Source: Flavobacterium agrisoli (GTDB lineage: Bacteria; Bacteroidota; Bacteroidia; Flavobacteriales; Flavobacteriaceae). From it: 64,000 nt of DNA. A program made the position numbers and the translations under genes. Under the pieces are notes generated by a model, which saw only the letters and a program-made list of their open reading frames with translations, was not told where the DNA came from and did not search any database. Shown piece by piece: positions 8,281 to 17,139 of this stretch (within the stretch, counting starts at the first letter, position 1; each line of letters opens with the position of its first letter). The stretch is from assembly GCF_016522065.1 (NCBI RefSeq), contig NZ_JAEHFV010000009.1, positions 1-64,000 on the forward strand, written 5' to 3'.

Positions 8281-9522
8281 TTAGAACGAAATTTTTTCAC
8301 CATTAATGAGAACAGATTCAATCAAATTGCTTCCAAAAGCATACGGCAATTGGTAATATGAATTTATGGGTTTGGTCAAAATAAGATTGGCTACTTTTCC
8401 TTTGGTAATACTGCCATGCGTCGCGCTCAATCCCATGGCATAAGCAGCGTTGATTGTAGCAGCATTAATGGCTTCTTCGGGTGTCATTTTCATTTTAATG
8501 CAAGCTGTTGCCACAACAAAATTCATGTTTCCCGAAGGAGTAGAGCCTGGATTAAAATCGGAAGCTAAAGCCAGCGGTAGGCCAGCTTCTAGTATTTGAC
8601 GAGCGGGTGTATACGCAATGCCTAAATAAAAAGAACAGGTAGGTAGCGCCACGGGCATTATATCCGAATTTTGTAGCATGCTAATATCTTCTGGAGTCAT
8701 AATTTCCAGATGATCGACCGAAAGAGCTTGGTGTTCTACGGCTACTTTAATACCTCCAATAGCATGAAATTGATTCACGTGAATTTTGGGTTGTAACCCA
8801 TGATGTATTCCGGCTTGCAATATTTCCGCCGTTTCTTCAACCGAAAAATAACCTTCTTCGCAAAAAACATCCACATAATCGGCCAATTTTTCTTTTGCAA
8901 TTTGCGGCAACATCACCGTTGTGATTTCTTTTATATAACCAGCTTTATTACTCTTAAAATGTGCCGGAACAGCATGAGCTCCCAAAAAAGTAGCTTTAAT
9001 GGTTACGGGGTAATTTTGAGCTAATTTTTTAATTACCCGAAGCATTTTTAATTCGCCTTCAAGCGTTAAACCGTAACCCGATTTAATTTCGATGGCTCCT
9101 GTTCCTAAGGAAAGTACTTCTTCTAATCGAATTTTAGATTGCTCGTATAAATCCTCTTCGGAAGTTTCGTTTAATTTTTGTGCCGAATTTAAAATTCCGC
9201 CGCCTCTGTTGGCAATTTCTTCATAACTCAAACCGTTTATTCGGTCAACAAATTCACCTTCTCGATTTCCTGCGTAAACCAGATGTGTGTGACTGTCGCA
9301 CCAAGAGGGTAATACCACCCGTCCAGTAGCGTCAATTATTTGATTGGCTTGAATGTTAAGAACTTCTGCCATTGAACCAAAATCGGCAATAAGTCCATCT
9401 TTTACCAATAAGTAAGCATTTTTTATCGTCGGAAGGGTTTTCATTTCGGAACCAGCCACTTTTGCAATGGGCGTTTCTCGAACTTGAAGTAATTCCTTAA
9501 TATTTTGAATTAAAGTAGTCAT
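8281..9522 (-). CDS. hutI: Imidazolonepropionase
   Basis: It hydrolyses 4-imidazolone-5-propanoate to N-formimidoyl-L-glutamate, the third step of histidine breakdown, in the cytoplasm. The 413 residues show the amidohydrolase fold. The metal-binding HxH sits in CDSHTHLVYAGNRE (about residues 75-88), followed by further conserved blocks (GTGAIEIKSGYGLT, HVNQFHAIGG, ALASDFNPGSTPSGNM). No other hut gene is next to it; the gene downstream on the same strand pair is a SIMPL protein, and upstream is a glutamine cyclotransferase. Length and motifs leave little doubt. Confidence 0.96.
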   Translation of the reverse strand: MTTLIQNIKELLQVRETPIAKVAGSEMKTLPTIKNAYLLVKDGLIADFGSMAEVLNIQANQIIDATGRVVLPSWCDSHTHLVYAGNREGEFVDRINGLSYEEIANRGGGILNSAQKLNETSEEDLYEQSKIRLEEVLSLGTGAIEIKSGYGLTLEGELKMLRVIKKLAQNYPVTIKATFLGAHAVPAHFKSNKAGYIKEITTVMLPQIAKEKLADYVDVFCEEGYFSVEETAEILQAGIHHGLQPKIHVNQFHAIGGIKVAVEHQALSVDHLEIMTPEDISMLQNSDIMPVALPTCSFYLGIAYTPARQILEAGLPLALASDFNPGSTPSGNMNFVVATACIKMKMTPEEAINAATINAAYAMGLSATHGSITKGKVANLILTKPINSYYQLPYAFGSNLIESVLINGEKISF

Positions 9523-9548
9523 AGACGATTAGTTGCTGCAATTTATTT

Positions 9549-10598
9549 TTATTCAGATACGGTAATTTCGAACAATTTATCCCAGTTTTTTCCGGTAACA
9601 AAAATGGTTTTGGTTTTCGAATTGTAGGCAATTCCGTTTAAGACATCATCGGTAGTAGCGTTGATCGATTTGCGTAATCCCGATAAATCAACGATACCTT
9701 CAACAGCTCCCGATTGCGGATTTACAATGGCAATGGCGTCTTTTTGCCACACATTTGCATAAAATTTTCCGTTGATTAATTCCAATTCATTTATAGACTT
9801 AATTTTAGATTTACCCGAATACACATTGATGTAGTCTATCATTTTTTGAGTAGCAGGATCCATTTTCCAAATTTTTTCGGTTCCGTCACTACTGTAAATA
9901 AATTGTCCGTCGTTGGTCATTCCCCAACCTTCAATATTTTTGTCGTAGGTAAAAGTTTTTTCTAATTTGAGTGTTTTGGCATTGTAAATGAAACCTGTTT
10001 TTTCTTGCCAGGTCAATTGAAAAATTTTGTCGTTAAGTATTGTAATTCCTTCTCCAAAATATTTCGAATCTAAAGTAACTTCTTGATACACTTTTCCAGT
10101 TTTGTAATCGTATTTTCTAAAGTAAGACTGTCCTTTTTGTCCTGTGCTTTCGTATAAAGTGTCTTTGTAAAACTCTAACCCTTCTGTAAATGCATTTTTA
10201 TCGTGCGGAAACGTATTTACAATTTTATAAGATAATAATTTGGGAGTTACGTCAGAAACAATCTCGATTCGTGCGGTGGCTTCAGAATTTTCGCCATCAA
10301 AAAACACCATTGCTTTTAGGTTTTGATAACCTAATTTTTGATTTTTTAATTCGAATTGGTACGGGTTTGCATCTTTAATAGAAGCTATTTTTTGATCGTT
10401 TACATAATAAGCAATACTGTCTATTTTTTTATCTGTTGGATTTAAAACACCCAAAGAAACCGACTCAGATGACGAAAAATGAGCTGGAAATTTAGAATTA
10501 TCAATAGTGAAAATAGAATTTTCTCCTTTTTTAGAATCGCCGCAACTTATTATTGTTATCCCTAATAAAATGGCAGTTAGGAAGTTATATTTTTTCAT
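9549..10598 (-). CDS. Glutaminyl-peptide cyclotransferase (plant/bacterial type), lipoprotein
   Basis: It is predicted to convert N-terminal glutamine to pyroglutamate. The 349-residue protein has a lipobox (ITIISC, Cys about residue 18), so it is exported and lipid-anchored. A small Ig-like region follows, then the five-bladed propeller of glutamine cyclotransferases: FPHDKNAFTEGLEFYKDTLY, GEGITIL, LTWQE, EGWGMTNDG, NELELINGKFYANVW, VLNGIAY. The frame is open upstream to 10742 across the SRP RNA promoter, but the ATG at 10598 begins the signal peptide. It sits 26 bp upstream of hutI on the same strand, so the two may be co-transcribed. Confidence 0.92.
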   Translation of the reverse strand: MKKYNFLTAILLGITIISCGDSKKGENSIFTIDNSKFPAHFSSSESVSLGVLNPTDKKIDSIAYYVNDQKIASIKDANPYQFELKNQKLGYQNLKAMVFFDGENSEATARIEIVSDVTPKLLSYKIVNTFPHDKNAFTEGLEFYKDTLYESTGQKGQSYFRKYDYKTGKVYQEVTLDSKYFGEGITILNDKIFQLTWQEKTGFIYNAKTLKLEKTFTYDKNIEGWGMTNDGQFIYSSDGTEKIWKMDPATQKMIDYINVYSGKSKIKSINELELINGKFYANVWQKDAIAIVNPQSGAVEGIVDLSGLRKSINATTDDVLNGIAYNSKTKTIFVTGKNWDKLFEITVSE

Positions 10599-10653
10599 AG
10601 TTTTAAATTTAAAGGCTTCAATATACAACCTTATTTTTATAGCATCAATGGCC

Positions 10654-10683
10654 TTGCAAAAATATAAAAAGATTGTATATTTG
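10654..10683 (+). promoter_or_regulatory. Promoter of the SRP RNA gene
   Basis: TTG at 10654-10656, a gap of 19 bp, then TATATTTG at 10676-10683 give an exact Bacteroidota promoter, with the RNA expected to begin about 5 nt later. Confidence 0.8.
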
Positions 10684-10687
10684 CACC

Positions 10688-10787
10688 GGCAAGTCCTACA
10701 CGACCAGCTCCTGCAGACTCCCCCAGGATGGGAACATAGCAAGGGTACGTGGTTGAGCGGTGCGATGTAGGTCGCTTGCCTTTTTTT
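10688..10787 (+). ncRNA. ffs: Signal recognition particle RNA (small bacterial type)
   Basis: An RNA of about 100 nt forms one long hairpin. The ends GGCAAG (10688-10693) and CTTGCC (10775-10780) pair, as do CCTACA and TGTAGG further in, and the tip has the SRP core-like CCCCAGGATGGGAACATAGC with a GGAA-type loop. A T-run follows directly. It forms the SRP with Ffh and guides membrane proteins to the translocon. A matching promoter lies directly upstream. Confidence 0.9.
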
Positions 10788-10950
10788 ATTTTTTAGAATT
10801 GATTTAAAAGTGGTCTTCCTTCGGGGAGATTTTTTATTTTTGGACCTTTCGGAAATTATAAAATATTAAATGGATGTTTGGATTTTTAATCTAAATCGTT
10901 TCGTTTAAAAGAAAAACTTCATTCAAAACTAACAGTTTAAAGCCTATTTT

Positions 10951-11754
10951 ATGAGTAAAGTGGTATTGATTACAGGCGGTTCTTCGGGTATTGGCAAAGC
11001 AATTGGCGCGTTTTTGCATTCAAAAGGTTTTGTGGTTTACGGTACCAGTCGCCATCCAGAAAAAATAACCAATTCTGTTTTCCCATTGCTTGCTTTAGAT
11101 GTTCGCAATGTCAATTCGATAACTACTGCGGTTTCTGAAGTTTTGGCGCGCTCGGGTAAATTAGACGTGGTGATTAACAACGCTGGCGTTGGAATTACAG
11201 GTCCGATAGAAGAAATTCCGACAGATGAAATGCGAAATCATTTTGAGACGAATTTTTATGGACCAATTGAAGTAATGAAAGCCGTTTTACCGGTAATGCG
11301 TCAACAAAAATCGGGTTTGATTATTAACATTACCTCTATTGCAGGTTATATGGGCTTGCCCTACCGCGGAATTTATTCGGCTGCTAAAGGGGCTTTAGAA
11401 TTGGTTACGGAAGCCATGCGGATGGAAGTGAAACAATTTGGAATAGAAATTACCAATGTAGCCCCAGGCGATTTTGCTACAAATATTGCTGCTGGACGCT
11501 ATCATGCACCTGTAATTTCGGGTTCGCCTTATGAAGCTGTTTACGGTCGTGTTCTCCAGGCCATGAATGAGCATGTAAACGAAGGTGGAAATCCAAATCA
11601 AATGGCCGAAGGTATTTATAAGATTATAAAAACCGCAAATCCTAAAATTCATTATAAGATTGGCGCCTTACTTCAAACGTTTTCGATAGTTTTAAAGCGT
11701 GTTTTACCAGATAAAGTCTACGAAAAGATGCTGATGAATCATTATAAATTGTAA
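10951..11754 (+). CDS. Short-chain dehydrogenase/reductase
   Basis: It is a 267-residue NAD(P)-dependent oxidoreductase of the classical SDR family. TGGSSGIG (residues 8-15) binds the cofactor, NNAG lies at 77-80, and the catalytic set is Ser129, Tyr142 and Lys146. SRHPE after the second strand hints at NADPH preference because of the Arg. It is cytoplasmic and the substrate is unknown. It stands as a single gene between the SRP RNA and the aldolase gene. A minus-strand frame across it is a shadow. Confidence 0.92.
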   Translation: MSKVVLITGGSSGIGKAIGAFLHSKGFVVYGTSRHPEKITNSVFPLLALDVRNVNSITTAVSEVLARSGKLDVVINNAGVGITGPIEEIPTDEMRNHFETNFYGPIEVMKAVLPVMRQQKSGLIINITSIAGYMGLPYRGIYSAAKGALELVTEAMRMEVKQFGIEITNVAPGDFATNIAAGRYHAPVISGSPYEAVYGRVLQAMNEHVNEGGNPNQMAEGIYKIIKTANPKIHYKIGALLQTFSIVLKRVLPDKVYEKMLMNHYKL

Positions 11755-11952
11755 TTTTGCAGCACATTTTGCGTGAGGGATTATTTCACTTAACTTTTAT
11801 TTAATTAAGGCGTTTAGTGAATCTTTTGAGGTCAAATCCTCCGATTTAGAAAAGCAAGGTTTAGAGCCGTAGTTTTTATTTGTCGGGAATAGAACCGAAA
11901 ACCCGACCCTTGTGGCACGCTATGCAAATTTGAACACAAAAAACTTTACACT
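11755..11952. other. Intergenic stretch with GC-rich inverted repeat
   Basis: No frame of note is present. GTCGGG (11882-11887) and CCCGAC (11902-11907) form an inverted repeat inside a block that is more GC-rich than its surroundings. It could be the aldolase leader, or a dispersed-repeat remnant of the kind suspected near 107-127. Confidence 0.35.
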
Positions 11953-12609
11953 ATGAAATTTTTTATTGACACGGCCAACTTGGCTCAAATTAAAGAAGCA
12001 CAATCGTTGGGCGTATTAGATGGGGTAACCACCAATCCATCATTAATGGCTAAAGAAGGAATTACAGGGAAAAATAACATTTTGAAACATTACGTTGACA
12101 TTTGTAATTTGGTTGATGGTGATGTAAGCGCCGAAGTTAATGCCTTGGATTTTGAAGGAATGATAAAAGAAGGGGAAGAATTAGCCGAACTTCATGAGCA
12201 AATTGTGGTGAAGTTACCCATGACTAAAGAGGGGGTGATGGCTGCCAAATATTTCTCAGACAAGGGTATTCGTACGAATGTAACTTTGGTGTTTTCGGTA
12301 GGTCAGGCGCTTTTGGCAGCAAAAGCAGGTGCTACCTATGTTTCGCCATTTTTGGGTCGTTTAGACGATGTTTCGACTGATGGTTTAAATTTGATTCAAG
12401 AAATTAGAGAAGTTTATGATAACTATGGTTACGAAACACAAATTTTGGCTGCATCGGTTCGTCATACAATGCATATTGTAAATTGTGCGAAAATTGGTGC
12501 CGATGTGATGACAGGACCGCTTTCGGCTATTTACGGATTATTGAAACACCCTTTAACTGATATTGGATTGGCGCAGTTTGTTGCTGATTTTGAAAAAGGA
12601 AATAAATAA
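11953..12609 (+). CDS. fsa: Fructose-6-phosphate aldolase / small transaldolase (TalC family)
   Basis: It is a 218-residue class I aldolase of the small transaldolase family. The sequence starts [10 protein letters not shown] and has GVTTNPSL (24-31), the Schiff-base lysine Lys87 in [13 protein letters not shown] after it, and AASVRH with the DVMTGP motif near the C-terminus. Members act either as transaldolase in the pentose phosphate pathway or as fructose-6-phosphate aldolase. Sequence alone does not separate the two well, and in Bacteroidota this short form usually serves as the transaldolase. It stands alone, with a terminator 24 bp after the stop codon. Confidence 0.9.
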   Translation: MKFFIDTANLAQIKEAQSLGVLDGVTTNPSLMAKEGITGKNNILKHYVDICNLVDGDVSAEVNALDFEGMIKEGEELAELHEQIVVKLPMTKEGVMAAKYFSDKGIRTNVTLVFSVGQALLAAKAGATYVSPFLGRLDDVSTDGLNLIQEIREVYDNYGYETQILAASVRHTMHIVNCAKIGADVMTGPLSAIYGLLKHPLTDIGLAQFVADFEKGNK

Positions 12610-12632
12610 GAACTTCATTTTTATTGTACCGT

Positions 12633-12665
12633 AAAGCTGTTTCGTTTAGAAGCAGCTTTTTTTGT
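12633..12665 (+). terminator. Terminator after the aldolase gene
   Basis: The stem AAAGCTG / CAGCTTT is followed by a T-run. Confidence 0.75.
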
Positions 12666-12852
12666 TGTAGTTTTTTTGGTTTTAAAAAATAATGAAATTT
12701 CAAAAACCTGACAATCATGTTGGTAACGAATAATTTTTATTTTTTTAAATATTTATCTGAATTTATGTTTGCAGATCATACATTTATTCCTATATTTGCA
12801 CCCGCAAACAAGTTATCAAGTAAAGCAATTTATAAAGATAACTTATTGAAAA
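12666..12852. other. Intergenic stretch before tRNA-Arg
   Basis: No gene is seen. The stretch contains the tRNA-Arg promoter and a leader of about 50 nt. Confidence 0.5.
12768..12798 (+). promoter_or_regulatory. Promoter of tRNA-Arg
   Basis: TTTG at 12768-12771, then 19 bp, then TATATTTG at 12791-12798 is a full match to the Bacteroidota promoter. The tRNA begins about 48 nt after the expected start site. Confidence 0.8.
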
Positions 12853-12926
12853 GGCCTCGTGGCGCAACTGAATAGCGCATCTGATTACGGCTCAGAAGGT
12901 TACTGGTTTGAATCCAGTCGAGGTCA
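12853..12926 (+). tRNA. tRNA-Arg (anticodon ACG)
   Basis: A 74-nt cloverleaf has the acceptor GGCCTCG pairing with CGAGGTC, the anticodon loop TTACGGC (ACG, read as ICG after deamination), and the T arm GGTTTGAATCC. CCA is not encoded. Confidence 0.95.
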
Positions 12927-12931
12927 CAAAG

Positions 12932-12967
12932 AAAATCCTTAAACAAAAATACGTTTAAGGATTTTTT
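12932..12967 (+). terminator. Terminator after tRNA-Arg
   Basis: The perfect 13-bp stem AAAATCCTTAAAC / GTTTAAGGATTTT is followed by Ts, 5 bp after the tRNA. Confidence 0.88.
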
Positions 12968-13157
12968 GTTTTTAAGGGATTTTCTAAAATGAATATCTTA
13001 CGATGACAACAAATCTTCTCTTTTAAAAAATACTACTAATCAGTCAATACAATTTTAAACAGCATTGATTTTCATTTACACGAAATAAACTATATTCGTA
13101 AGAGTGAAAAATCAGTTGGATTTTTTGTTTTTGTAAATTTCAATACTAAATTGACTT

Positions 13158-13520
13158 ATGATAGCAAATGACAAACACAACGAGCGCATAGCCCAGTTGA
13201 CTTTTGCATCGGTGTATCCGCATTACGTAACCAAAATTGAAAAAAAAGGCCGAACAATTGCCGAATTACATCAGGTGATAACATGGCTAACTGGTTTTGA
13301 TGACAAGCAATTGAATGAGTTGATTGCAGAAAAAGTTTCGTTTGCTGATTTCTTTGATAAAGCAACTTTAAATCCGAAATCTTCGCGTATAACCGGCGTC
13401 ATTTGTGGCTATCGCATCGAAGAAATTGAGAACCAATTAACCCGACAAGTTCGGTATTTGGATAAATTGGTAGATGAATTGGCAAAAGGGAGAAAAATGG
13501 AAAAAATTTTACGAGCGTAA
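13158..13520 (+). CDS. DUF2200 family protein
   Basis: The 120-residue cytoplasmic protein matches the DUF2200 family by its opening ([16 protein letters not shown]), then VITWLTGF and the closing [17 protein letters not shown] followed by a basic helix. No biochemical role is established for this family. It lies between tRNA-Arg and the aldo/keto reductase gene as a separate unit. It has no signal peptide or membrane segment. Confidence 0.85.
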   Translation: MIANDKHNERIAQLTFASVYPHYVTKIEKKGRTIAELHQVITWLTGFDDKQLNELIAEKVSFADFFDKATLNPKSSRITGVICGYRIEEIENQLTRQVRYLDKLVDELAKGRKMEKILRA

Positions 13521-13619
13521 AAAGTCCAAGAAAATAAATTATTTACTTCGAATTAATTTCCTAAACGAATAAAAACTTGATGCGATTCTAGCAGTTTCCA
13601 ATTAATTAAATGTAAAATC

Positions 13620-14609
13620 ATGACCTATCAACCTTCAAAAAACAGATACCAAAATATGGAATACCGCCAGTGTGGTAATTCGGGTATAAAACTTTCGGCC
13701 TTATCATTGGGTTTATGGCATAACTTCGGGTATAATTCCTCTTTTGAAAACAGTCGGAATTTAATAAAAACGGCTTTTGATAACGGAATAACTCATTTTG
13801 ATTTGGCTAATAATTACGGTCCGCCACCCGGATCGGCAGAGGAATGTTTTGGAAAAATCTTAAAATTAGATTTCAAATCATATAGAGATGAAATGATGAT
13901 TTCTAGTAAAGCCGGTTACACCATGTGGGACGGGCCTTATGGTGATTGGGGTTCTAAAAAATATTTGGTATCTAGCCTAGATCAAAGTCTAAAACGGTTA
14001 CAATTGGATTATGTTGATATTTTTTACCACCATCGTCCCGATCCAGGAACACCTTTTGAGGAAACCATGGCAGCGCTGCATTTGTTGGTTCAACAAGGAA
14101 AAGCATTATATGTTGGACTTTCTAATTACCGTCCAGCCGAAGCGGTTCAAGCCTTTACTATTTTGAAAGAAATGGGTACGCCTTGTTTAATTCATCAACC
14201 CAAATATTCAATGTTTGAAAGATGGGTCGAAGAAGGTTTGTTGGATCTTTTAGGCGAAGAACAAGTGGGGTGTATTCCTTTTTCTCCATTAGCACAAGGA
14301 TTATTAACCGATAAATATTTAAACGGAATTCCTACAGATTCTAGAGTAGCCACAAGCGGTATTTTTTTAAAAGAAAATGATATTACGCAAGTTAAAATAG
14401 ATAAGATTGCAGCACTAAATAAAATGGCGCAAGAACGAAACCAAAAATTGGCTCAAATGGCTTTAGCTTGGATTTTAAAAGACCAACGAATTACTTCTGT
14501 TTTGATTGGTTCGAGTAAACCGGAACAAATACTAGATTCGATTAAAGCGCTGGATAATTACGATTTTACCTCGGAAGAGCTTAAAAAAATTGATTTGATT
14601 TTGGGATAA
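13620..14609 (+). CDS. Aldo/keto reductase (YghZ/L-glyceraldehyde 3-phosphate reductase-like)
   Basis: It is an NADPH-dependent (beta/alpha)8-barrel oxidoreductase of 329 residues. The catalytic tetrad is Asp61, Tyr66, Lys97 and His137 or 138 (DIFYHHRPDP). The N-terminal MEYRQCGNSGIKLSALSLGLW and the glycine/proline insert GPPPGSAEE place it near YghZ (AKR14)-like enzymes. NADPH-site residues are visible at the end (VLIGSSKPEQI). It is the last core gene before the island; its terminator lies inside the attachment-site repeat, so island insertion did not cut it. Confidence 0.92.
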   Translation: MTYQPSKNRYQNMEYRQCGNSGIKLSALSLGLWHNFGYNSSFENSRNLIKTAFDNGITHFDLANNYGPPPGSAEECFGKILKLDFKSYRDEMMISSKAGYTMWDGPYGDWGSKKYLVSSLDQSLKRLQLDYVDIFYHHRPDPGTPFEETMAALHLLVQQGKALYVGLSNYRPAEAVQAFTILKEMGTPCLIHQPKYSMFERWVEEGLLDLLGEEQVGCIPFSPLAQGLLTDKYLNGIPTDSRVATSGIFLKENDITQVKIDKIAALNKMAQERNQKLAQMALAWILKDQRITSVLIGSSKPEQILDSIKALDNYDFTSEELKKIDLILG

Positions 14610-14624
14610 GTTTTTAAAAATAAA

Positions 14625-14657
14625 AAACCCCTAAACAATTGATGTTTAAGGGTTTAT
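14625..14657 (+). terminator. Terminator after the aldo/keto reductase gene (original chromosomal copy)
   Basis: The stem AAACCCCTAAAC / GTTTAAGGGTTT has one C-A mismatch and is followed by Ts. The right-hand copy at 39129-39165 forms the same stem without the mismatch. Confidence 0.75.
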
Positions 14658-14662
14658 TTTTG

Positions 14663-14706
14663 TAGCGAAGACGGGAGTTGAACCCGTGACCTCAGGGTTA
14701 TGAATC
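14663..14706 (-). pseudogene. Truncated tRNA-Met (3' half) left by island integration
   Basis: These 44 nt equal the 3' part of the tRNA-Met at 39167-39240, from the anticodon stem to the discriminator base. The D arm and 5' acceptor strand are missing, so it cannot fold as a tRNA. It is the displaced original 3' end. Confidence 0.93.
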
Positions 14707-15251
14707 GTGAATTAAGTTATAAACTTCTATTTGTAAAAGGTTTTTGATGAGGGTATTATGAGCTTATATTTTTTAAAATGGAGGTGTTCCTCACTCCATT
14801 CCTCACTCTTTTTTGGCCTGTTTATAGTGCCATATACCGTAATTTTTTTGTTTCCATGTGCGAATTAAAATCTTGGTAGTAAAGGTAAGCTTTTGTAAAC
14901 TATATAATCGTTCTATATTTAAAATTTAGGATTTTATATAGGGGAAAAAATATATTCTGTGAAAACACAAAACCTCCAAATGTAAAATATTATTTAATTA
15001 ATAGGTATTTTGGTGATTATCGCTCCTTAAAAACACATTAATTTTAATTCAAGGTTAAATAATTTTTAGTGTAAGACTTTATTTTCAATATTTAAGTATT
15101 ATTTGCATATCCAAAACGACACTTTTTAGTTTAGTAATGTTCAGGATAAATGATTGTTTTATGTAGTAGAATTTGTTAGTGAATAGTTTAAATAGAGAGA
15201 TATCTACTGATGATAAAACAAGATATGTGTCAGGTAAATAATGGAAAAAAC
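14707..15251. other. Left end of the island, non-coding
   Basis: No frame of note is present in this AT-rich stretch. It contains two CCTCACT direct repeats (14789-14795 and 14801-14807) that recur at the right end, and the AbiE promoter lies just past it. Confidence 0.5.
14789..14807 (+). repeat. Left pair of CCTCACT repeats (candidate integrase arm sites)
   Basis: Two CCTCACT copies lie 12 bp apart in the same orientation as the pair at 39064-39083. The core ATTCCTCACTCT is shared between the two ends. They are 83-101 bp from the attL crossover edge, which suits arm-type recombinase sites. Confidence 0.45.
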
Positions 15252-15281
15252 TTGACATTTAAAATTTATTAACTACCTTTG
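15252..15281 (+). promoter_or_regulatory. Promoter of the AbiE-type operon
   Basis: TTG at 15252-15254, 19 bp, then TACCTTTG at 15274-15281 is an exact promoter match. The ATG at 15291 is only about 9 nt downstream, so the message would have almost no leader. Confidence 0.75.
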
Positions 15282-15290
15282 TTACAGATT

Positions 15291-16019
15291 ATGAAAGTAA
15301 CAGATAAAATAGTAGCTAAAATAAATCGGATAGATACCGGTGATTTATTCGGATATGATACTCTTGGATTAACTTCTGATGAAGTTATTGCTGGTTCTAA
15401 AGCCTTAAGCAGATTAGTTGATAAAGGTATTATTAGAAGAGCCAGAAAAGGGTATTATTATAAGCCAAAAGTTTCTGCATTTGGAGAGCAAAAGCCCAGA
15501 GAAGATGTTCTGCTATCTCTATATTTATTTGAAAAGAATAAACAGGTTGCTTATGTTACCGGAACCAGATTGTATAATAGATTAGGCTTAACTACACAAA
15601 TTCCTAATTCCATACGAGTTGCTTCATTAGATAAGCAAGTAAAAGGTAAAGTTGGCAATATGGTTGTAAAACCTGCTAAAAGTTATGTGAAAGTTACTTC
15701 TGATAACATCAAATATTTAGAGATTTTAGATGTTATCAAAGATTTGAATACTATACCCGATTTACAAAAAAGTGATGGGCTTCTATATTTAAAAAAAGTA
15801 ATCTATGATTTAGATAACACTCAAATAAATAAGCTTGTTACCTATGGGCGCTCTTATCCTCCAAAAGTTAGGGCTTTGCTAGGTGCGCTTTTAGAAGCTA
15901 TGAATGCCAATGCTTTTGTCTATGGAATTTTAAAAAAATCAATTAACCCTTCTAGTAGTTATGAATATGGTATTAGTTCTACATTACTTTCTACTGCTAA
16001 CTCCTGGAATATCGTATAA
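15291..16019 (+). CDS. AbiEi-like antitoxin / repressor (DUF6088-type)
   Basis: The 242-residue protein is the predicted antitoxin of a type IV toxin-antitoxin pair. An N-terminal winged-helix region (about 1-65, including ALSRLVDKGIIRRARKGYYY) should bind DNA and repress the operon, as AbiEi does. The middle (YVTGTRLYNRLGLTTQIPN) matches the AbiEi/DUF6088 core. An upstream TTG (15279) overlaps the -7 element, so ATG 15291 is the start. Its stop codon overlaps the toxin ATG by 1 bp (TAATG), a sign of coupled translation. In AbiE systems the antitoxin counters the toxin without binding it. Confidence 0.85.
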   Translation: MKVTDKIVAKINRIDTGDLFGYDTLGLTSDEVIAGSKALSRLVDKGIIRRARKGYYYKPKVSAFGEQKPREDVLLSLYLFEKNKQVAYVTGTRLYNRLGLTTQIPNSIRVASLDKQVKGKVGNMVVKPAKSYVKVTSDNIKYLEILDVIKDLNTIPDLQKSDGLLYLKKVIYDLDNTQINKLVTYGRSYPPKVRALLGALLEAMNANAFVYGILKKSINPSSSYEYGISSTLLSTANSWNIV

Positions 16020-17002
16020 TGAATTTACATTTAGACAAAAACAATTTTGAAGGCGCCATTGTAGCCACTGCAGAACATTTTAAAATTCCTGAAATTTTTA
16101 TAGAAAAAGATTATTGGGTTACTTATGCTTTGCATCAATTGTTTAATTCTGATGTAAAGGACTTGACTGTTTTTAAAGGAGGTACTTCTTTGTCCAAATG
16201 TTATAAAGTTATTGAACGATTTTCTGAAGATATCGATATGGTTATTGTGAAAAAGGACACTGATACCGGAAATGATTTAAAAAGAAAACTGAAAGCAGTT
16301 ACGGATGTAGTCGATAAATCGATTCTTGAAGTTGTACCTAATGATCCTAATACTAAAAAGTTGGGTAGTTTAAGGAAAATCGTTTATTCTTATCCAAAAG
16401 TAGGGGTGAAAGGAGATTTTGGAGAAGTAAGAGAAAATATTACTTTGGAAGTTTCTCATTTTGGAAATTTTGAGCCCAACCACATAAAACCAATTTGTAC
16501 TTTTATTGCAGACTATATTAAAGCTACATCTAATTTAGAATTAATTACCCAATTTGGACTGGAAGATTTTGAAGTCAAAACACTCGCTATTGAGCGTACT
16601 TTTTGCGAAAAGATAATTAGTTTGGTTCGGTTTTCTTATACTGAAAATCCATTAGATGATTTATCGAATAAAGTCCGTCATACTTATGATTTGTATCATT
16701 TAATGCAACTTGAAGAGATAAAAAGCTTTGTAAATTCTACTGAATTTGATGCCATGTTATTGCAAGTTGGCATCGACGATGACAAAGCAATTCCTAATGA
16801 TAAAAACTGGTTGTACCAACATCCAAAAGATGCACTTATTTTTAGCGAAACTGCTATGGTTTGGAATGAGCTAAAGAAAGTTTACACTACTTCTTTTAAA
16901 GAATTGGTAACTGGTAAGCTACCAGATGAAAATACTATTTTTGAAGCTTTAGTATTTCTCTCTGAACGCATTGAAAAAATTGAATGGAATATTGAAAAAT
17001 AA
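16019..17002 (+). CDS. AbiEii/AbiGii-family nucleotidyltransferase toxin
   Basis: It is a 327-residue toxin of the AbiEii family, a nucleotidyltransferase that blocks growth, in studied members by modifying RNA such as tRNA acceptor ends. EKDYWVTYAL (29-38) is the family opening. The active site reads FKGGTSLSK (52-60) followed by EDIDMVI with Asp71 and Asp73. The C-terminal helical part contains FCEKIISLVRFSY, also typical. It is translated right after the antitoxin. Roles in phage abortive infection and in stabilising the island are both plausible. Confidence 0.88.
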   Translation: MNLHLDKNNFEGAIVATAEHFKIPEIFIEKDYWVTYALHQLFNSDVKDLTVFKGGTSLSKCYKVIERFSEDIDMVIVKKDTDTGNDLKRKLKAVTDVVDKSILEVVPNDPNTKKLGSLRKIVYSYPKVGVKGDFGEVRENITLEVSHFGNFEPNHIKPICTFIADYIKATSNLELITQFGLEDFEVKTLAIERTFCEKIISLVRFSYTENPLDDLSNKVRHTYDLYHLMQLEEIKSFVNSTEFDAMLLQVGIDDDKAIPNDKNWLYQHPKDALIFSETAMVWNELKKVYTTSFKELVTGKLPDENTIFEALVFLSERIEKIEWNIEK

Positions 17003-17139
17003 ACTTTTGCAAATAGTGGATTAAGTTTCTTCTTTGCTGGTTTCATCATCCCACATTTCTCTGTAAGACTGAATATAAAAGGCTGTTTCTTAAAAGTTTA
17101 TTCTCCAATAATAACGGCATAGTTTTTAGGACAGTGTCT

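Larger units (their letters stand above)
14619..14706. repeat. attL: left direct repeat of the island
   Basis: This 88-bp block matches 39123-39210 with three mismatches, all in the terminator half. The inner 50 bp (14657-14706) is identical. It contains the chromosomal terminator and the displaced 3' half of tRNA-Met. Identity stops exactly at the end of ATGAATC, after which the left copy enters the island and the right copy continues into the intact tRNA. Confidence 0.93.

Noticed and set aside
10599..10742. N-terminal 48-residue extension of the glutamine cyclotransferase
   Set aside because: It runs antisense through the SRP RNA and its promoter, and the signal peptide starts at 10598.
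14663..14706. Second tRNA-Met gene at the left island end
   Set aside because: Only the 3' 44 nt are present; without D arm and 5' acceptor strand it cannot fold, so it is the displaced att remnant.
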